Part shown: positions 1 to 8,361 of the stretch, one piece after another
How positions within the stretch are numbered: position 1 is the stretch's first letter
Layout of the letters: each line of letters opens with the position of its first letter
DNA from: Prolixibacter denitrificans
GTDB lineage: Bacteria; Bacteroidota; Bacteroidia; Bacteroidales; Prolixibacteraceae
Assembly: GCF_003014495.1 (NCBI RefSeq)
Contig: NZ_PYGC01000001.1
Coordinates: forward strand, 1 to 64,000
Reading direction: 5' to 3'
DNA length: 64,000 nt
Translations under genes and position numbers: made by a program
The notes under the pieces: generated by a model
The model's database searches: none
Told to the model about the DNA's origin: nothing
The model's input: the letters and a program-made list of their open reading frames with translations, nothing else

Positions 1-296
1 GCCTCTTCTCTTCCCTTTTTAACCTCCCACTGAACGCTGCTCCCCTTTCGGAAAGCGGATGCAAAGAAAGCGTATTTTTTCGTATTACTCCAAACTGGAA
101 CGCGACTTTTTTAACAAAAGAATCAAAAGTCGCTCATTTACAAGAGTAAAAATTTTCTAATACGTCAATGGATTACATGCCTTTTTCGCTAGAGGGCGAA
201 TTGTTAAACGAGATCGAAGGGCAAAAGGTTTACAGATTTCAGAAAAAAATTCACCTCTGAGAAGGAAATTTTACAAAACGACTCACCACGGCATAG
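1..296. other. Non-coding stretch downstream of modC
   Basis: No convincing reading frame is seen. The one structured element is an inverted repeat, 102-110 with 125-133 (9-bp arms GCGACTTTT / AAAAGTCGC, 14-nt spacer). It could form a hairpin past the end of the minus-strand mod operon, but it lacks a clean run of U after the stem, so a terminator role is uncertain. Confidence 0.4.
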
Positions 297-1400
297 CTAA
301 GTAAGTTCGGAAACCCGAACAGACATCGACTTGAAAAGACAAAATACCTTCATTCCAACTTCAAGCCTCAACCTTTCCGTTGAACTCCGGGTCAACTCGA
401 CCAATAACGGAAATCCTACATCCACCAGACAAACAACCTGACCATTCTCGTGGAGCAATCGCTTAATGTTTCCCTCCAGCTGATTTTGAATAGAAATTTC
501 CGGAACAGGATGCAACGAGATGGCAATATCGCCTGGCGGAACCGAAACTTTTACTTCTCTCCCCAAGGCAACACCTTCATTGCAAGCTTCGCAATGCACC
601 TTTACCTTTTTCTCCCCTTTCTCACCGGTAAGTGTTGTTATTCCCCGCTCTTCGTCGACTTCATCGACATAGAGAGAAATCACATTCAGCAATCCCTCTC
701 CGGAACTTCGGGGCAACATTTTTCGCGATAAAACGAGATCGAGATATTTGCCGAATGCTTCAATGCGACCATCACGCACCATGAGAATTTCATCGGTCAG
801 GCGAAGAATATCAGGTAAATCGTGACTCACGACCAACATGGGAATTCGATACTTTCGGTGAATACGAACCAGGTAAACCAGGATTTGTTCCCGCAAGGCG
901 ACATCGACCGCCGAGAACGGTTCGTCCATCAGCAGTAACTGCGGAGAGCGTAACAACGCCCGTCCCATGGCAATTCGTTGCTGTTCGCCGCCTGAACATT
1001 GCTCCGGCTTCTTTTTCAAAAGGTGACCAATTTCCAGAGTAGAAACCACATCATCGAACTGGATATGCCGCTGCGATTTCGGTAACAGCTTTTCACCATA
1101 CCGGAGATTGTCTTCTACCGAAAGGTGCGGGAAAAGCCTCCCCTCCTGGAAAACAACTCCCAACTTCCGGTTACGGGAAGGAATATCTATTTTCTTTTCT
1201 TTATCGAGAACAACCTCGTCGCCGATGCGGATAAGACCTTTATCCGGACTCAGCAAGCCATTGACTATTTGAAGCAACGTTGTTTTTCCATGCCCCGACG
1301 GACCATAAATTCCGGTAATACCTTCTCCGAAGACACATTTCATATCGAACTGAAACTGTCCACGTGATAAAGTTGCCTGGAATTCAATAACGTTCTTCAT
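297..1400 (-). CDS. modC: Molybdate ABC transporter ATP-binding protein ModC
   Basis: This ATPase energises molybdate (or tungstate) import on the cytoplasmic side of the inner membrane. The 367-residue protein has a Walker A GPSGHGKT (residues 33-40), an ABC signature CSGGEQQR (135-142), a Walker B ending LLLMDE (155-160) and a switch histidine in VVSHD. The last ~75 residues resemble the MOP/TOBE oxyanion-binding domain typical of full-length ModC. It lies 24 bp after modB and is the last gene of a modA-modB-modC operon. The adjacent ModA and ModB support molybdate over sulfate or other anions; tungstate cannot be excluded. The imported metal implies molybdenum-cofactor enzymes elsewhere in the genome. 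Confidence 0.92.
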   Translation of the reverse strand: MKNVIEFQATLSRGQFQFDMKCVFGEGITGIYGPSGHGKTTLLQIVNGLLSPDKGLIRIGDEVVLDKEKKIDIPSRNRKLGVVFQEGRLFPHLSVEDNLRYGEKLLPKSQRHIQFDDVVSTLEIGHLLKKKPEQCSGGEQQRIAMGRALLRSPQLLLMDEPFSAVDVALREQILVYLVRIHRKYRIPMLVVSHDLPDILRLTDEILMVRDGRIEAFGKYLDLVLSRKMLPRSSGEGLLNVISLYVDEVDEERGITTLTGEKGEKKVKVHCEACNEGVALGREVKVSVPPGDIAISLHPVPEISIQNQLEGNIKRLLHENGQVVCLVDVGFPLLVELTRSSTERLRLEVGMKVFCLFKSMSVRVSELT

Positions 1401-1424
1401 CGGAATGGTTCTTCTTTTGATTGA

Positions 1425-2126
1425 CTATCTTTTTGAGCGTTTGATTGCTCTTCTGTTTAGAAATTCTGCCACAATCATGGCCAACAACGACAACAAAACC
1501 GAAATCATTACCAAACGGAAAGTCGCTGTATCCTGACCGGGAACCTGCATATAGGAAAAAACTGCTAATGGCAGCGTTTGTGTCTCACCTTCTATGTTTC
1601 CCGCAAAGGTGATGGTAGCTCCGAATTCACCCAAACTTCGGGCAAATCCCAAAACAAACCCGCTGATAATGCCCGGCGACGCCATCGGTAGTGTCACCGA
1701 AAGAAACGTCTTTAATCGCGAGGCACCTAATGTACGTGCGGCCTCTTCATATTTCACATCGACCAGCTCGATGGCCAGCCTGATGGAGCGCGTGATTAAT
1801 GGAAATGATACGACCACACTGGCCAACAGCGCTGCATAAAAACTGAACGCAATGCGAATTCCGGCGAGGTCATAAAGCCATTTTCCTATGATTCCGTTCG
1901 TGCCAAGGATGATGAGTAAAAGATAACCTGTTACGACCGGCGGCAAAACCAAAGGAAGATGTATCACTCCTTCCAGCAGCGCTTTCCCACGAAAGTGATT
2001 GCGCGCCAAAAACCAGCCTATAGCAATAGCAAAAGGCAGTGCAATAACCGAAGACCAGATTGCCACTTTCAGCGAAAGCGAAATGGCAGATAAATCGGAA
2101 GCAGTAAAATGAAACAGGTCGGTCAT
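1425..2126 (-). CDS. modB: Molybdate ABC transporter permease ModB
   Basis: This is the inner-membrane channel subunit of the molybdate importer. The 233-residue protein is strongly hydrophobic, with about five membrane-spanning segments. It carries the cytoplasmic EAA-type loop near residues 130-150 (EEAARTLGASRLKTF), which docks on the ATPase, followed by the family sequence RSLGEFGAT. Its ATG overlaps the modA stop by 4 bp (ATGA), so the two are probably translationally coupled. Length and motifs are normal for ModB. Confidence 0.92.
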   Translation of the reverse strand: MTDLFHFTASDLSAISLSLKVAIWSSVIALPFAIAIGWFLARNHFRGKALLEGVIHLPLVLPPVVTGYLLLIILGTNGIIGKWLYDLAGIRIAFSFYAALLASVVVSFPLITRSIRLAIELVDVKYEEAARTLGASRLKTFLSVTLPMASPGIISGFVLGFARSLGEFGATITFAGNIEGETQTLPLAVFSYMQVPGQDTATFRLVMISVLLSLLAMIVAEFLNRRAIKRSKR

Positions 2127-2938
2127 TTGTTAGTGTTGGATTTTCCCGGCTCAGTAATGGCTTTGAAACCGAAACTTTTCCAAATATAATCAGCTTCAGC
2201 GGAATGCAAATAATTCAACAAAGAATCAGCCGCCGAACCGCCATATTTTCCTTTCGCAGCCCAATATTCAACTGGTTGATGAGAGCTTTCAGGAAAAACT
2301 CCCACAGCCCTGACTTTATCCGATTTCATAGCATCGGTTGCATAAACAATCCCCATTTCACACTCGCCCAGCTCGACCACCATCAAGGCTGAACGCACAT
2401 CTTTCGTCTTCAGAAAGCGAGGTTCCAACGATTTGTACCACCCTAAAGATTTCAATGCTTCAGCTGCATATTGCCCCGCCGGAACATGTGCCGGATCGCC
2501 AATAGCTAATCGTCCGGCAAATGCTTTTGGGAAATCCAGTGATGAAGAAATATTCAATGTATCGATTGAGCTGTTCTGGGGAACCACAGCAACCAGTCTG
2601 TTCCGGGCAACCGAAAAACAGGCGGTAGAATCAGCTGAGCCATTTTCAATGGCAAACCTCATCCAGCGCGGACTGGCCGATAGATAGATGCCGGGCGTAG
2701 CTCCCTCCTGCATTTGTCGCGCCAACGTTCCGGAGGAGGCGAAATTCAATGTAACCTTCATTCCCGATCTCACCTGATATTCTTTAGCCAGTGTTGTCAT
2801 TACATCGGCTAAACTGGCTGCCGCAAAAACGCTTACTGTCTGCTTCGACTTTTCTGCCGAATGCCCTTTATTCTTTTTCGATTGACAGGAAAAAGTGAAT
2901 ATGAGAATGAAACTAATTAGTCCGGTTTTAATGCGCAT
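2123..2938 (-). CDS. modA: Molybdate-binding lipoprotein ModA
   Basis: This is the periplasmic binding protein that delivers molybdate to ModBC. The frame extends to an ATG at 2998, but the internal ATG at 2938 begins a good lipoprotein signal (MRIKTGLISF, hydrophobic core, lipobox-like TFSC with Cys18), so 2938 is preferred, giving 271 residues. The family opening FAAASLADV and the oxyanion-loop SSGTLARQ are present, as is the later VELGECEMGIVYATDA region. A -7-type promoter box at 2955-2962 also fits the shorter form. It is the first gene of the mod operon. Confidence 0.88.
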   Translation of the reverse strand: MRIKTGLISFILIFTFSCQSKKNKGHSAEKSKQTVSVFAAASLADVMTTLAKEYQVRSGMKVTLNFASSGTLARQMQEGATPGIYLSASPRWMRFAIENGSADSTACFSVARNRLVAVVPQNSSIDTLNISSSLDFPKAFAGRLAIGDPAHVPAGQYAAEALKSLGWYKSLEPRFLKTKDVRSALMVVELGECEMGIVYATDAMKSDKVRAVGVFPESSHQPVEYWAAKGKYGGSAADSLLNYLHSAEADYIWKSFGFKAITEPGKSNTNK

Positions 2939-2954
2939 ACATTCGGAGTTTCTA

Positions 2955-2962
2955 CAAATATA
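2955..2962 (-). promoter_or_regulatory. Candidate -7 promoter box for modABC
   Basis: The minus strand reads TATATTTG, a full match to the Bacteroidota TAnnTTTG box. It sits 17 bp before the modA ATG at 2938 and lies inside the longer modA frame, which argues against the 2998 start. No good -33 TTG is seen at the usual distance, so the call rests on one box. Confidence 0.4.
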
Positions 2963-3222
2963 GAAAGGTAACCGGGAACGGCTTCTGCTCGTAAACATTT
3001 ACGGCAAAATGATCGCATATTTTACATATCGAAGCAAAATCAGATTACTCTTCAGGCATTATTTATGATTAATTTTTATTATTTTTACTGTTACACGAAT
3101 AATATTTTCACTGTATTTGAAGCCATTTTATTGCGATTTAAAATTCGAAAAAATGGGCTGTTAAGCCAATACAGGCCGCCGGAATTTCTTCGTGATACAG
3201 AACTCAATTAAACTTTTCCCAG

Positions 3223-3744
3223 ATGAGTCAGATTATTCAATGTAACTTAACCACACATTCGCACCAATTAGCTTTTATTGACTTACTTAACCACTATATT
3301 TCGGATGATATGGGTGGCGGCGAGACCCTGAGTCGCTCGAAAGCTGAAGAACTATACGAGCAATTGAATAATCAGCCCAATTTCCGTGCGTTTTTTGTTT
3401 TGTATGAGGGAGAAGTTGCCGGAATGATTACCACATTCAAAAACATCTCTACTTTCCAGGTACGACCACTCATCAATATTCACGACGTAATCGTAAAAAA
3501 GAACTACCGAAACAAGGGACTAGGGCATAAACTGGTGGGTTATGTTCTCGAGCTGGCGCGAAATGAGAATTGCTGCCGGGTCAATCTGGAAGTACGGGAA
3601 GATAATCACCGGGCAATGGAGGTTTACCGCGATTTTGATTTCGGACCGACCAATCCGAGAATGGTTTTCTGGGAACGAATACTCGATGAATCAGAAGAAC
3701 GGGTTAAATCGGCCGCTACAGAAGAAGACTTATCCAACGATTAA
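3223..3744 (+). CDS. GNAT family N-acetyltransferase
   Basis: This is a 173-residue GCN5-related acetyltransferase of unknown substrate. The acetyl-CoA-binding motif A is visible as VKKNYRNKGLGHKLV (around residues 90-104), preceded by a central strand and followed by the motif B segment NHRAMEVYRDFDF. It is a single-gene plus-strand unit, divergent from modA and convergent with the acyl-CoA dehydrogenase operon, with which it shares a bidirectional terminator. An acidic and polar tail follows the domain. Context does not reveal the acceptor. Confidence 0.85.
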   Translation: MSQIIQCNLTTHSHQLAFIDLLNHYISDDMGGGETLSRSKAEELYEQLNNQPNFRAFFVLYEGEVAGMITTFKNISTFQVRPLINIHDVIVKKNYRNKGLGHKLVGYVLELARNENCCRVNLEVREDNHRAMEVYRDFDFGPTNPRMVFWERILDESEERVKSAATEEDLSND

Positions 3745-3749
3745 AATAA

Positions 3750-3776
3750 AAAGAGGCCCCAAACTGAGGCCTCTTT
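3750..3776. terminator. Bidirectional intrinsic terminator
   Basis: A 9-bp perfect stem AAAGAGGCC (3750-3758) / GGCCTCTTT (3768-3776) with a 9-nt loop. It is followed by T-rich sequence on the plus strand and by a matching T-run on the minus strand. It separates the convergent GNAT gene and the etf-acyl-CoA dehydrogenase operon and can end both transcripts. Confidence 0.85.
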
Positions 3777-3780
3777 CTTT

Positions 3781-5490
3781 TTATGCTTCGTATTTGTAAT
3801 GTCCGATATCTTCGAGTGATGAAGCCCGAATGAATTCGGCCCTTGAACGTACTTCAGCCTTGGCAATCTTATTGAATACAGCTGCTGAACGCAGGAACGA
3901 GTTATCGCGGTTGGTATCGAGAACCAGCAGGTAACTCATAATGATATAACCTGCCATCTCCACCAAACGACGCGCATGGAAATCGAGGAATTCATTATCC
4001 TCTGCATCATGCACTTTCTTCACGGCTTCTTCGTAATCCTCCGTAAGTGAAATCAGTGTCCGACGGAATTTTTCCAATTCCGGTTTCAGATCGGCCTTTT
4101 CGTATTCACGGATTTTCTTCAGATAGCCACCGGTTGTCACACCACGAATAGCAGCAACAACCTGCAACTGGGTAGTTCCTTCATAAATAGAAGTAATACG
4201 GGCATCGCGATAGATGCGCTCGACCGGATAATCCTTCATGAAACCAGAACCACCGTGAATCTGAACGGCATCGTAAGCATTCTGGTTACAATACTCAGAA
4301 CTGATACCTTTAGCCAGCGGCGTAAAGAAATCGGCCCAACGCTGATATTCTTTCATTTCGTCGCGCTCTTCTTTCTCCAGTTTACGCTCTTCGGCAATAT
4401 GCTGATAAGTCTTGTAGACATCGACAAAACGGGCAGTTTCATACAACAAAGTACGCGAAGCATCGAGTTTGGCCTTCATCACCGAAAGCATTTCATATAC
4501 GGCCGGGAACTCGATAATGGCTTTGCCGAACTGCTGACGCTCACGGGCATAATCCAACGCTTCCCGGTAGGCAGCCTCTGATACACCAACCGACTGTGCG
4601 GCGATACCCAGACGGGCGCCGTTCATCAAAGCCATTACGTATTTGATTAGTCCCATACGGCGGGTACCCACCAGTTCGGCAGGAGCATTTTTGAATACCA
4701 ACTCACAGGTTGGAGAACCAATGATACCCATTTTGTGCTCGATACGGCGAACAGTTACACCTCCCTGCTGCTTATCGTACACAAACATTGAAAGGCCACG
4801 ACCGTCTTTAGTTCCTTCTTCCGAACGAGCCAGCACCAGTGAAATATCGCCATCTCCGTTGGTGATGAAACGCTTCACACCATTCAACATCCAGACACCT
4901 TTTTTCTCGTCGTAGGTTGCTTTCAGTTGAACAGACTGTAAATCGGAACCGGCATCCGGCTCCGTCAAATCCATTGCCATGGTCTCGCCTTTACAAACCC
5001 GTGGCAGGTAATGTTCTTTCTGCTCGGGAGAAGCGAACTCATTCAACGTTTCAGCACAATCCTGAAGTCCCCAGATATTCACAAAACCAGCATCGGCGCG
5101 CGAAACAATGTCGGCTGCCATGATGTAAGGAACGATTGGGAAGTTGAGACCACTATATTTCCGCGGAAGCGTGATTCCCATCAAACCGGCATCAACCAAT
5201 GCTTTGATGTTCTCGGCGGTTCCGCTGGCGTAATTCACGTGGCCGTCAACAACCTCTGGACCTTCCTGATCGACACCCTCAGCATTGGGTGCAATGATGT
5301 CGCCACAGATTTCTCCGACCACTTCCAGTACACGATCGTAACTGTCCATCGCATCCTCGAAATCGATTGGGGCGTAATCAAATTTTTCCTTATCGGTGAA
5401 ATTCCGCTCTTTGAGAGCCACAATCTTTTGCATCAGCGGATGCGAAAGATGGAATTTCAAATCTTTATTATCGTTATAATAATTTGCCAT
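3781..5490 (-). CDS. Acyl-CoA dehydrogenase
   Basis: This is a flavoprotein that alpha,beta-desaturates acyl-CoA and passes electrons to the ETF encoded just upstream. The preferred start is the ATG at 5490 (MANYYNDNKD, 569 residues); an upstream in-frame start adds 11 unlikely residues. The FAD/substrate signature is seen as AMDLTEPDAGSDLQ and the probable catalytic base is the Glu in IYEGTTQLQ (near residue 437). At ~570 residues it is longer than classical ~380-residue ACADs and has a C-terminal extension like the long bacterial ACAD family. It is last in etfB-etfA-acd, 40 bp after etfA. Chain-length specificity, and whether it runs as dehydrogenase or as a crotonyl-CoA reductase, cannot be read from sequence. 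Confidence 0.9.
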   Translation of the reverse strand: MANYYNDNKDLKFHLSHPLMQKIVALKERNFTDKEKFDYAPIDFEDAMDSYDRVLEVVGEICGDIIAPNAEGVDQEGPEVVDGHVNYASGTAENIKALVDAGLMGITLPRKYSGLNFPIVPYIMAADIVSRADAGFVNIWGLQDCAETLNEFASPEQKEHYLPRVCKGETMAMDLTEPDAGSDLQSVQLKATYDEKKGVWMLNGVKRFITNGDGDISLVLARSEEGTKDGRGLSMFVYDKQQGGVTVRRIEHKMGIIGSPTCELVFKNAPAELVGTRRMGLIKYVMALMNGARLGIAAQSVGVSEAAYREALDYARERQQFGKAIIEFPAVYEMLSVMKAKLDASRTLLYETARFVDVYKTYQHIAEERKLEKEERDEMKEYQRWADFFTPLAKGISSEYCNQNAYDAVQIHGGSGFMKDYPVERIYRDARITSIYEGTTQLQVVAAIRGVTTGGYLKKIREYEKADLKPELEKFRRTLISLTEDYEEAVKKVHDAEDNEFLDFHARRLVEMAGYIIMSYLLVLDTNRDNSFLRSAAVFNKIAKAEVRSRAEFIRASSLEDIGHYKYEA

Positions 5491-5530
5491 TTCTCTTGTT
5501 TTTTCGGGACAGACCCGGTTCAACCCTCAA

Positions 5531-6550
5531 TTACTTGGTGTTCTTTTTATAAAACCTGATCATCTTGGGAATCACTTCACCAACATCACCGTGAATCACA
5601 TAATCGGCAATGCTGTTGATGGGAGCATCGGGATCGGTATTGATGGAAATAATCTGTGCCGATTCTTCCATTCCCGCGCGATGCTGTACCTGTCCTGAAA
5701 TACCGCAGGCAATGTACAGTTTCGGACGAACGGTTACACCGGTTTGTCCAATCTGACGTTCGTGCTCGGCATAACCGGAGTCAACGGCAGCACGCGAAGC
5801 ACCAACTTCTCCGCCTAGTACCTCGGCCAGTTCGTACAACATTTTGAAGTTCTCTTTCGAACCTACGCCATATCCGCCAGCCACAATAATGGGTGCACCT
5901 TTGATGTTCACTTTCTTTTTCTCCATGTGGCGCTCGATAACTGCTACCACAAAGTCTTCATCAGAAACATACTGTGCTACATCGAGCTTCTTCAGCTTGC
6001 CTTTATATTCCGGATTGAAAACCTCTTTTTTCATCACGCCTTCGCGGACCGTTGCCATTTGCGGGCGACAGTCGGGATTGATAATGGTAGCGATAATGTT
6101 TCCACCGAACGCGGGGCGAATCTGGTACAACAGATTTTCGTAAGTTTTACCGGCTTTCTTGTCCTCGTGTGGGCCAATTTCCAGACTGGTACAATCGGCA
6201 GTTAATCCACTATGAAGAGCAGAAGAGACACGTGGTCCTAAATCGCGACCGATTGGCGTAGCTCCCATGAGGGCAATCTGTGGTTTTTCTTTGTCGAAAA
6301 GCTTATTCAGAATAGTTGCATGAGGTAATGTAGTAAAAGGCTCCAAACGAGGATCATCAGCAATATACACTACGTCAGCACCATAGGGAAATATCTGTTC
6401 TTCGACGCCATCAAGTCCTTTGCCGATGACGATAGCTTCCAGTTTGCATTTGAGTTGATTGGCGAGGCTACGTCCTTTGGTCAGCAATTCCTGACTCACT
6501 TCGGCCACAACACCTTCCTCAACTTCGCAATATACAAATACGTTATTCAT
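5531..6550 (-). CDS. etfA: Electron transfer flavoprotein alpha subunit
   Basis: This is the FAD-carrying subunit of the ETF heterodimer. The 339-residue protein has the C-terminal ETF-alpha FAD-binding region with GASRAAVDSGY, the RQIGQTG loop, KLYIACGISGQVQH and INTDPDAPI. The N-terminal part is the nucleotide-fold ETF domain. It lies 32 bp after etfB and 40 bp before the acyl-CoA dehydrogenase, forming an obvious three-gene electron-transfer operon. The partner upstream of the quinone pool or ferredoxin is not in this window. Confidence 0.93.
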   Translation of the reverse strand: MNNVFVYCEVEEGVVAEVSQELLTKGRSLANQLKCKLEAIVIGKGLDGVEEQIFPYGADVVYIADDPRLEPFTTLPHATILNKLFDKEKPQIALMGATPIGRDLGPRVSSALHSGLTADCTSLEIGPHEDKKAGKTYENLLYQIRPAFGGNIIATIINPDCRPQMATVREGVMKKEVFNPEYKGKLKKLDVAQYVSDEDFVVAVIERHMEKKKVNIKGAPIIVAGGYGVGSKENFKMLYELAEVLGGEVGASRAAVDSGYAEHERQIGQTGVTVRPKLYIACGISGQVQHRAGMEESAQIISINTDPDAPINSIADYVIHGDVGEVIPKMIRFYKKNTK

Positions 6551-6582
6551 GATTTTCCATTTTTAAATCATCAGCTTGAGCA

Positions 6583-7458
6583 TTAACCGATGGTGTGGCT
6601 CAAAATCAATTCTTTCATTAACAAATCGATATCATTGTCGACCGGCTTGAGAACTTTGGCATCTTTTGCCTGCAATACCACGTTCTCTATTTTCTTCACC
6701 TTCGTGGGTGAACCGCTCAGTCCAAGCTGTTCCTGCTCAGCCTTGATATCGTTCACTGTCATCTCACGAATATTGAGGTAAGGGCGTGAATCATACAGAT
6801 AGAGGTAATCCTCGCTGGCTTCCTGACGCTCGGTTACGGTGCGCGCATGCTTGTATTTCATCAGCAAAGTCGCATTCCGGGTACGACACGGAGCAGCACT
6901 GCTGTTAACAGTCACAACCAGCGGAAGCGGAGCCTTCACAGTTTCCACACCATTTTCGAGACGACGAAGAGCCGTCACATGTTTCCCCGTGGAATCGATA
7001 ATTTTCTCTACATATGTTACTTGCGGAAATCCCAGCTTTTCAGCCACCTGCGGACCAACCTGGGCGGTATCACCATCGATAGCCTGACGGCCGGCGATAA
7101 TCAGATCGACTTCGCCCATCTCTTTGATAGCCTGTGCTAATGCATATGAGGTAGCCAGCGTATCAGAACCGGCAAATGCTCTGTCTGTCAACAAAACGCC
7201 GTCATCAGCCCCACGATACAATCCTTCGCGGATAATCTCAGCAGCACGGCCAGGGCCCATGGTTAATAACGAAACAGTTGTTCCGGGATAACGGTCTTTT
7301 AATTGTAAAGCCTGCTCCAGCGCGTTCAAATCCTCAGGGTTGAAGATAGCGGGCAAGGCTGCCCGGTTCACTGTCCCGTCGGCTTTCATGGCATCTTTCC
7401 CAACATTTCGCGTATCGGGAACCTGTTTTGCCAAAACTATAATTTTTAAACCCTTCAT
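6583..7458 (-). CDS. etfB: Electron transfer flavoprotein beta subunit
   Basis: This 291-residue ETF beta subunit begins with the family pattern KIIVLAKQVPDTR, includes NPEDLNALEQAL and LLTMGPGRA, and has the AMP/FAD-side loop GRQAIDGDTAQVGPQVAE. It pairs with EtfA. It is the first gene of the etfB-etfA-acd operon, and a complete promoter (7496-7526) lies 38 bp upstream. Length exceeds mitochondrial ETF-beta (~255) and is similar to anaerobe-type EtfB; whether this ETF bifurcates electrons is open. Confidence 0.93.
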   Translation of the reverse strand: MKGLKIIVLAKQVPDTRNVGKDAMKADGTVNRAALPAIFNPEDLNALEQALQLKDRYPGTTVSLLTMGPGRAAEIIREGLYRGADDGVLLTDRAFAGSDTLATSYALAQAIKEMGEVDLIIAGRQAIDGDTAQVGPQVAEKLGFPQVTYVEKIIDSTGKHVTALRRLENGVETVKAPLPLVVTVNSSAAPCRTRNATLLMKYKHARTVTERQEASEDYLYLYDSRPYLNIREMTVNDIKAEQEQLGLSGSPTKVKKIENVVLQAKDAKVLKPVDNDIDLLMKELILSHTIG

Positions 7459-7495
7459 AGTGATTTTGTATGAGTTTTATATTCACGGAAGTGAG

Positions 7496-7526
7496 CAAAT
7501 ATAGAATTTCAACCATATGTTATCAA
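7496..7526 (-). promoter_or_regulatory. Promoter of the etfB-etfA-acd operon
   Basis: On the minus strand a -33 TTG (7526-7524) is followed after 20 nt by the -7 box TATATTTG (7503-7496), matching the Bacteroidota consensus in sequence and spacing. Transcription should begin near 7490, about 30 nt before the etfB ATG. Confidence 0.7.
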
Positions 7527-7803
7527 GATGAATTTAAGACACTTATGTCCGAATTAGGATTTCGTTTTGAAAAAAGGATAAAAGCACATCGGGTTCATTA
7601 GGCTCCACATCCCATGGGTCAAGAGATTAAAACAAATTAATCTTCCGGTCGAAAGTTTATAATACAGGAGAGGTTCTTCTCAATTTAGAATAATTTTATT
7701 TTTGGAAAGACTCTAAACAGGCTGATACAGCGCGAACAGCTGTCGCACAAGGGAAACTACTTACACTATAATTTAGGGCGAATTAGCTACTGTTTTCGGA
7801 TAG

Positions 7804-7944
7804 TTAGTTCAAAACCGGCTTCTCGCCTTTCCGCTTTATCGTCATCAATTTGTTCTTGACCATGTAATTGGCAAACTTTTCGTAACCGTGTTCCTGAATA
7901 AGTGAAATGGCAGCCGGACGGTCGCTGTTAAATAATACCGACAT
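7804..7944 (-). CDS. Possible small protein (46 aa), unknown function
   Basis: An ATG at 7944 opens a 46-codon frame ending TAA at 7804. An in-frame TGA three codons upstream means this ATG is the natural first start, and AGGA lies 11 nt before it. The protein (MSVLFNSDRP, ending GEKPVLN) is mixed and basic, looks protein-like and has no signal peptide or membrane segment. It could be a true small gene or the tail of a decayed larger gene. I do not recognise a family. No promoter box was found upstream. Confidence 0.3.
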   Translation of the reverse strand: MSVLFNSDRPAAISLIQEHGYEKFANYMVKNKLMTIKRKGEKPVLN

Positions 7945-8063
7945 TACTACTCATATCCTGAAGATTCAATTATTGGGGCAGCCTTAGTCTTTCATCCGGA
8001 CGGAAAGAAATTCTGTTTAGTATAATTCCGGCTCTGAAATAACCTCTATTTGCTAAACAATAA

Positions 8064-8195
8064 CGAGATGAAGTCTTCACGTCCTCGAGATGAAGAACTT
8101 TGTGGGGCGAGATGAAGAAGTTGTCGCGACGAGATGAGCATCGCAAACCAGCAAGATAAAGTTTCCGCACCATCGGGATGAAGTTCCCGAGCCGA
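8064..8195. repeat. Six-unit direct repeat array, exact 22-bp period
   Basis: The 10-bp head CGAGATGAAG recurs at 8064, 8086 and 8108 (identical), 8130 (CGAGATGAGC), 8152 (CAAGATAAAG) and 8174 (CGGGATGAAG). Every start is exactly 22 bp from the last. The 12-bp tails between heads differ from unit to unit. The period is not a multiple of three, so this is not a protein repeat; 22 bp is close to two turns of B-DNA, so all heads face the same side of the helix. The array lies ~170 bp upstream of the GH43 gene and ~120 bp upstream (minus sense) of the small gene at 7804. Confidence 0.8.
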
Positions 8196-8361
8196 AAAGA
8201 AAATAAACTCATTTTGATGACCCGTTTTGCAAGTGACTTTTACATCTTTTCCCAAAATGTCACCATTACCATTCTGTCCTCCTGAAAAAGACATTTGTCC
8301 ACATCACTTTTCGTCGAGCATAATATCTTGCTAACTTTAATCCAAGGAAGAATCCATACCA

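Larger units (their letters stand above)
7527..8361. other. Gene-poor interval between etf operon and arabinan locus
   Basis: This stretch holds no normal-sized gene. It contains a possible 46-codon minus-strand gene (7804-7944) and a 22-bp-phased repeat array (8064-8195), described separately. Close to the GH43 start there is an inverted pair AAATGTC (8255-8261) / GACATTT (8290-8296) and a weak -7-like box TAACTTTA (8332-8339). The segment 7545-7800 shows nothing recognisable. Confidence 0.5.

Noticed and set aside
102-133. Terminator of modABC
   Set aside because: The stem is good but lies ~165 bp past the stop and lacks a U-run after the stem, so it was kept only as an unassigned hairpin.
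7545-7601. 18-codon plus-strand frame in the gap after etfB
   Set aside because: Too short, no promoter or ribosome site, and not protein-like.
8064-8195. CRISPR array
   Set aside because: The constant part is only 10 bp with 12-bp tails and no cas genes are nearby; CRISPR repeats and spacers are two to three times longer.
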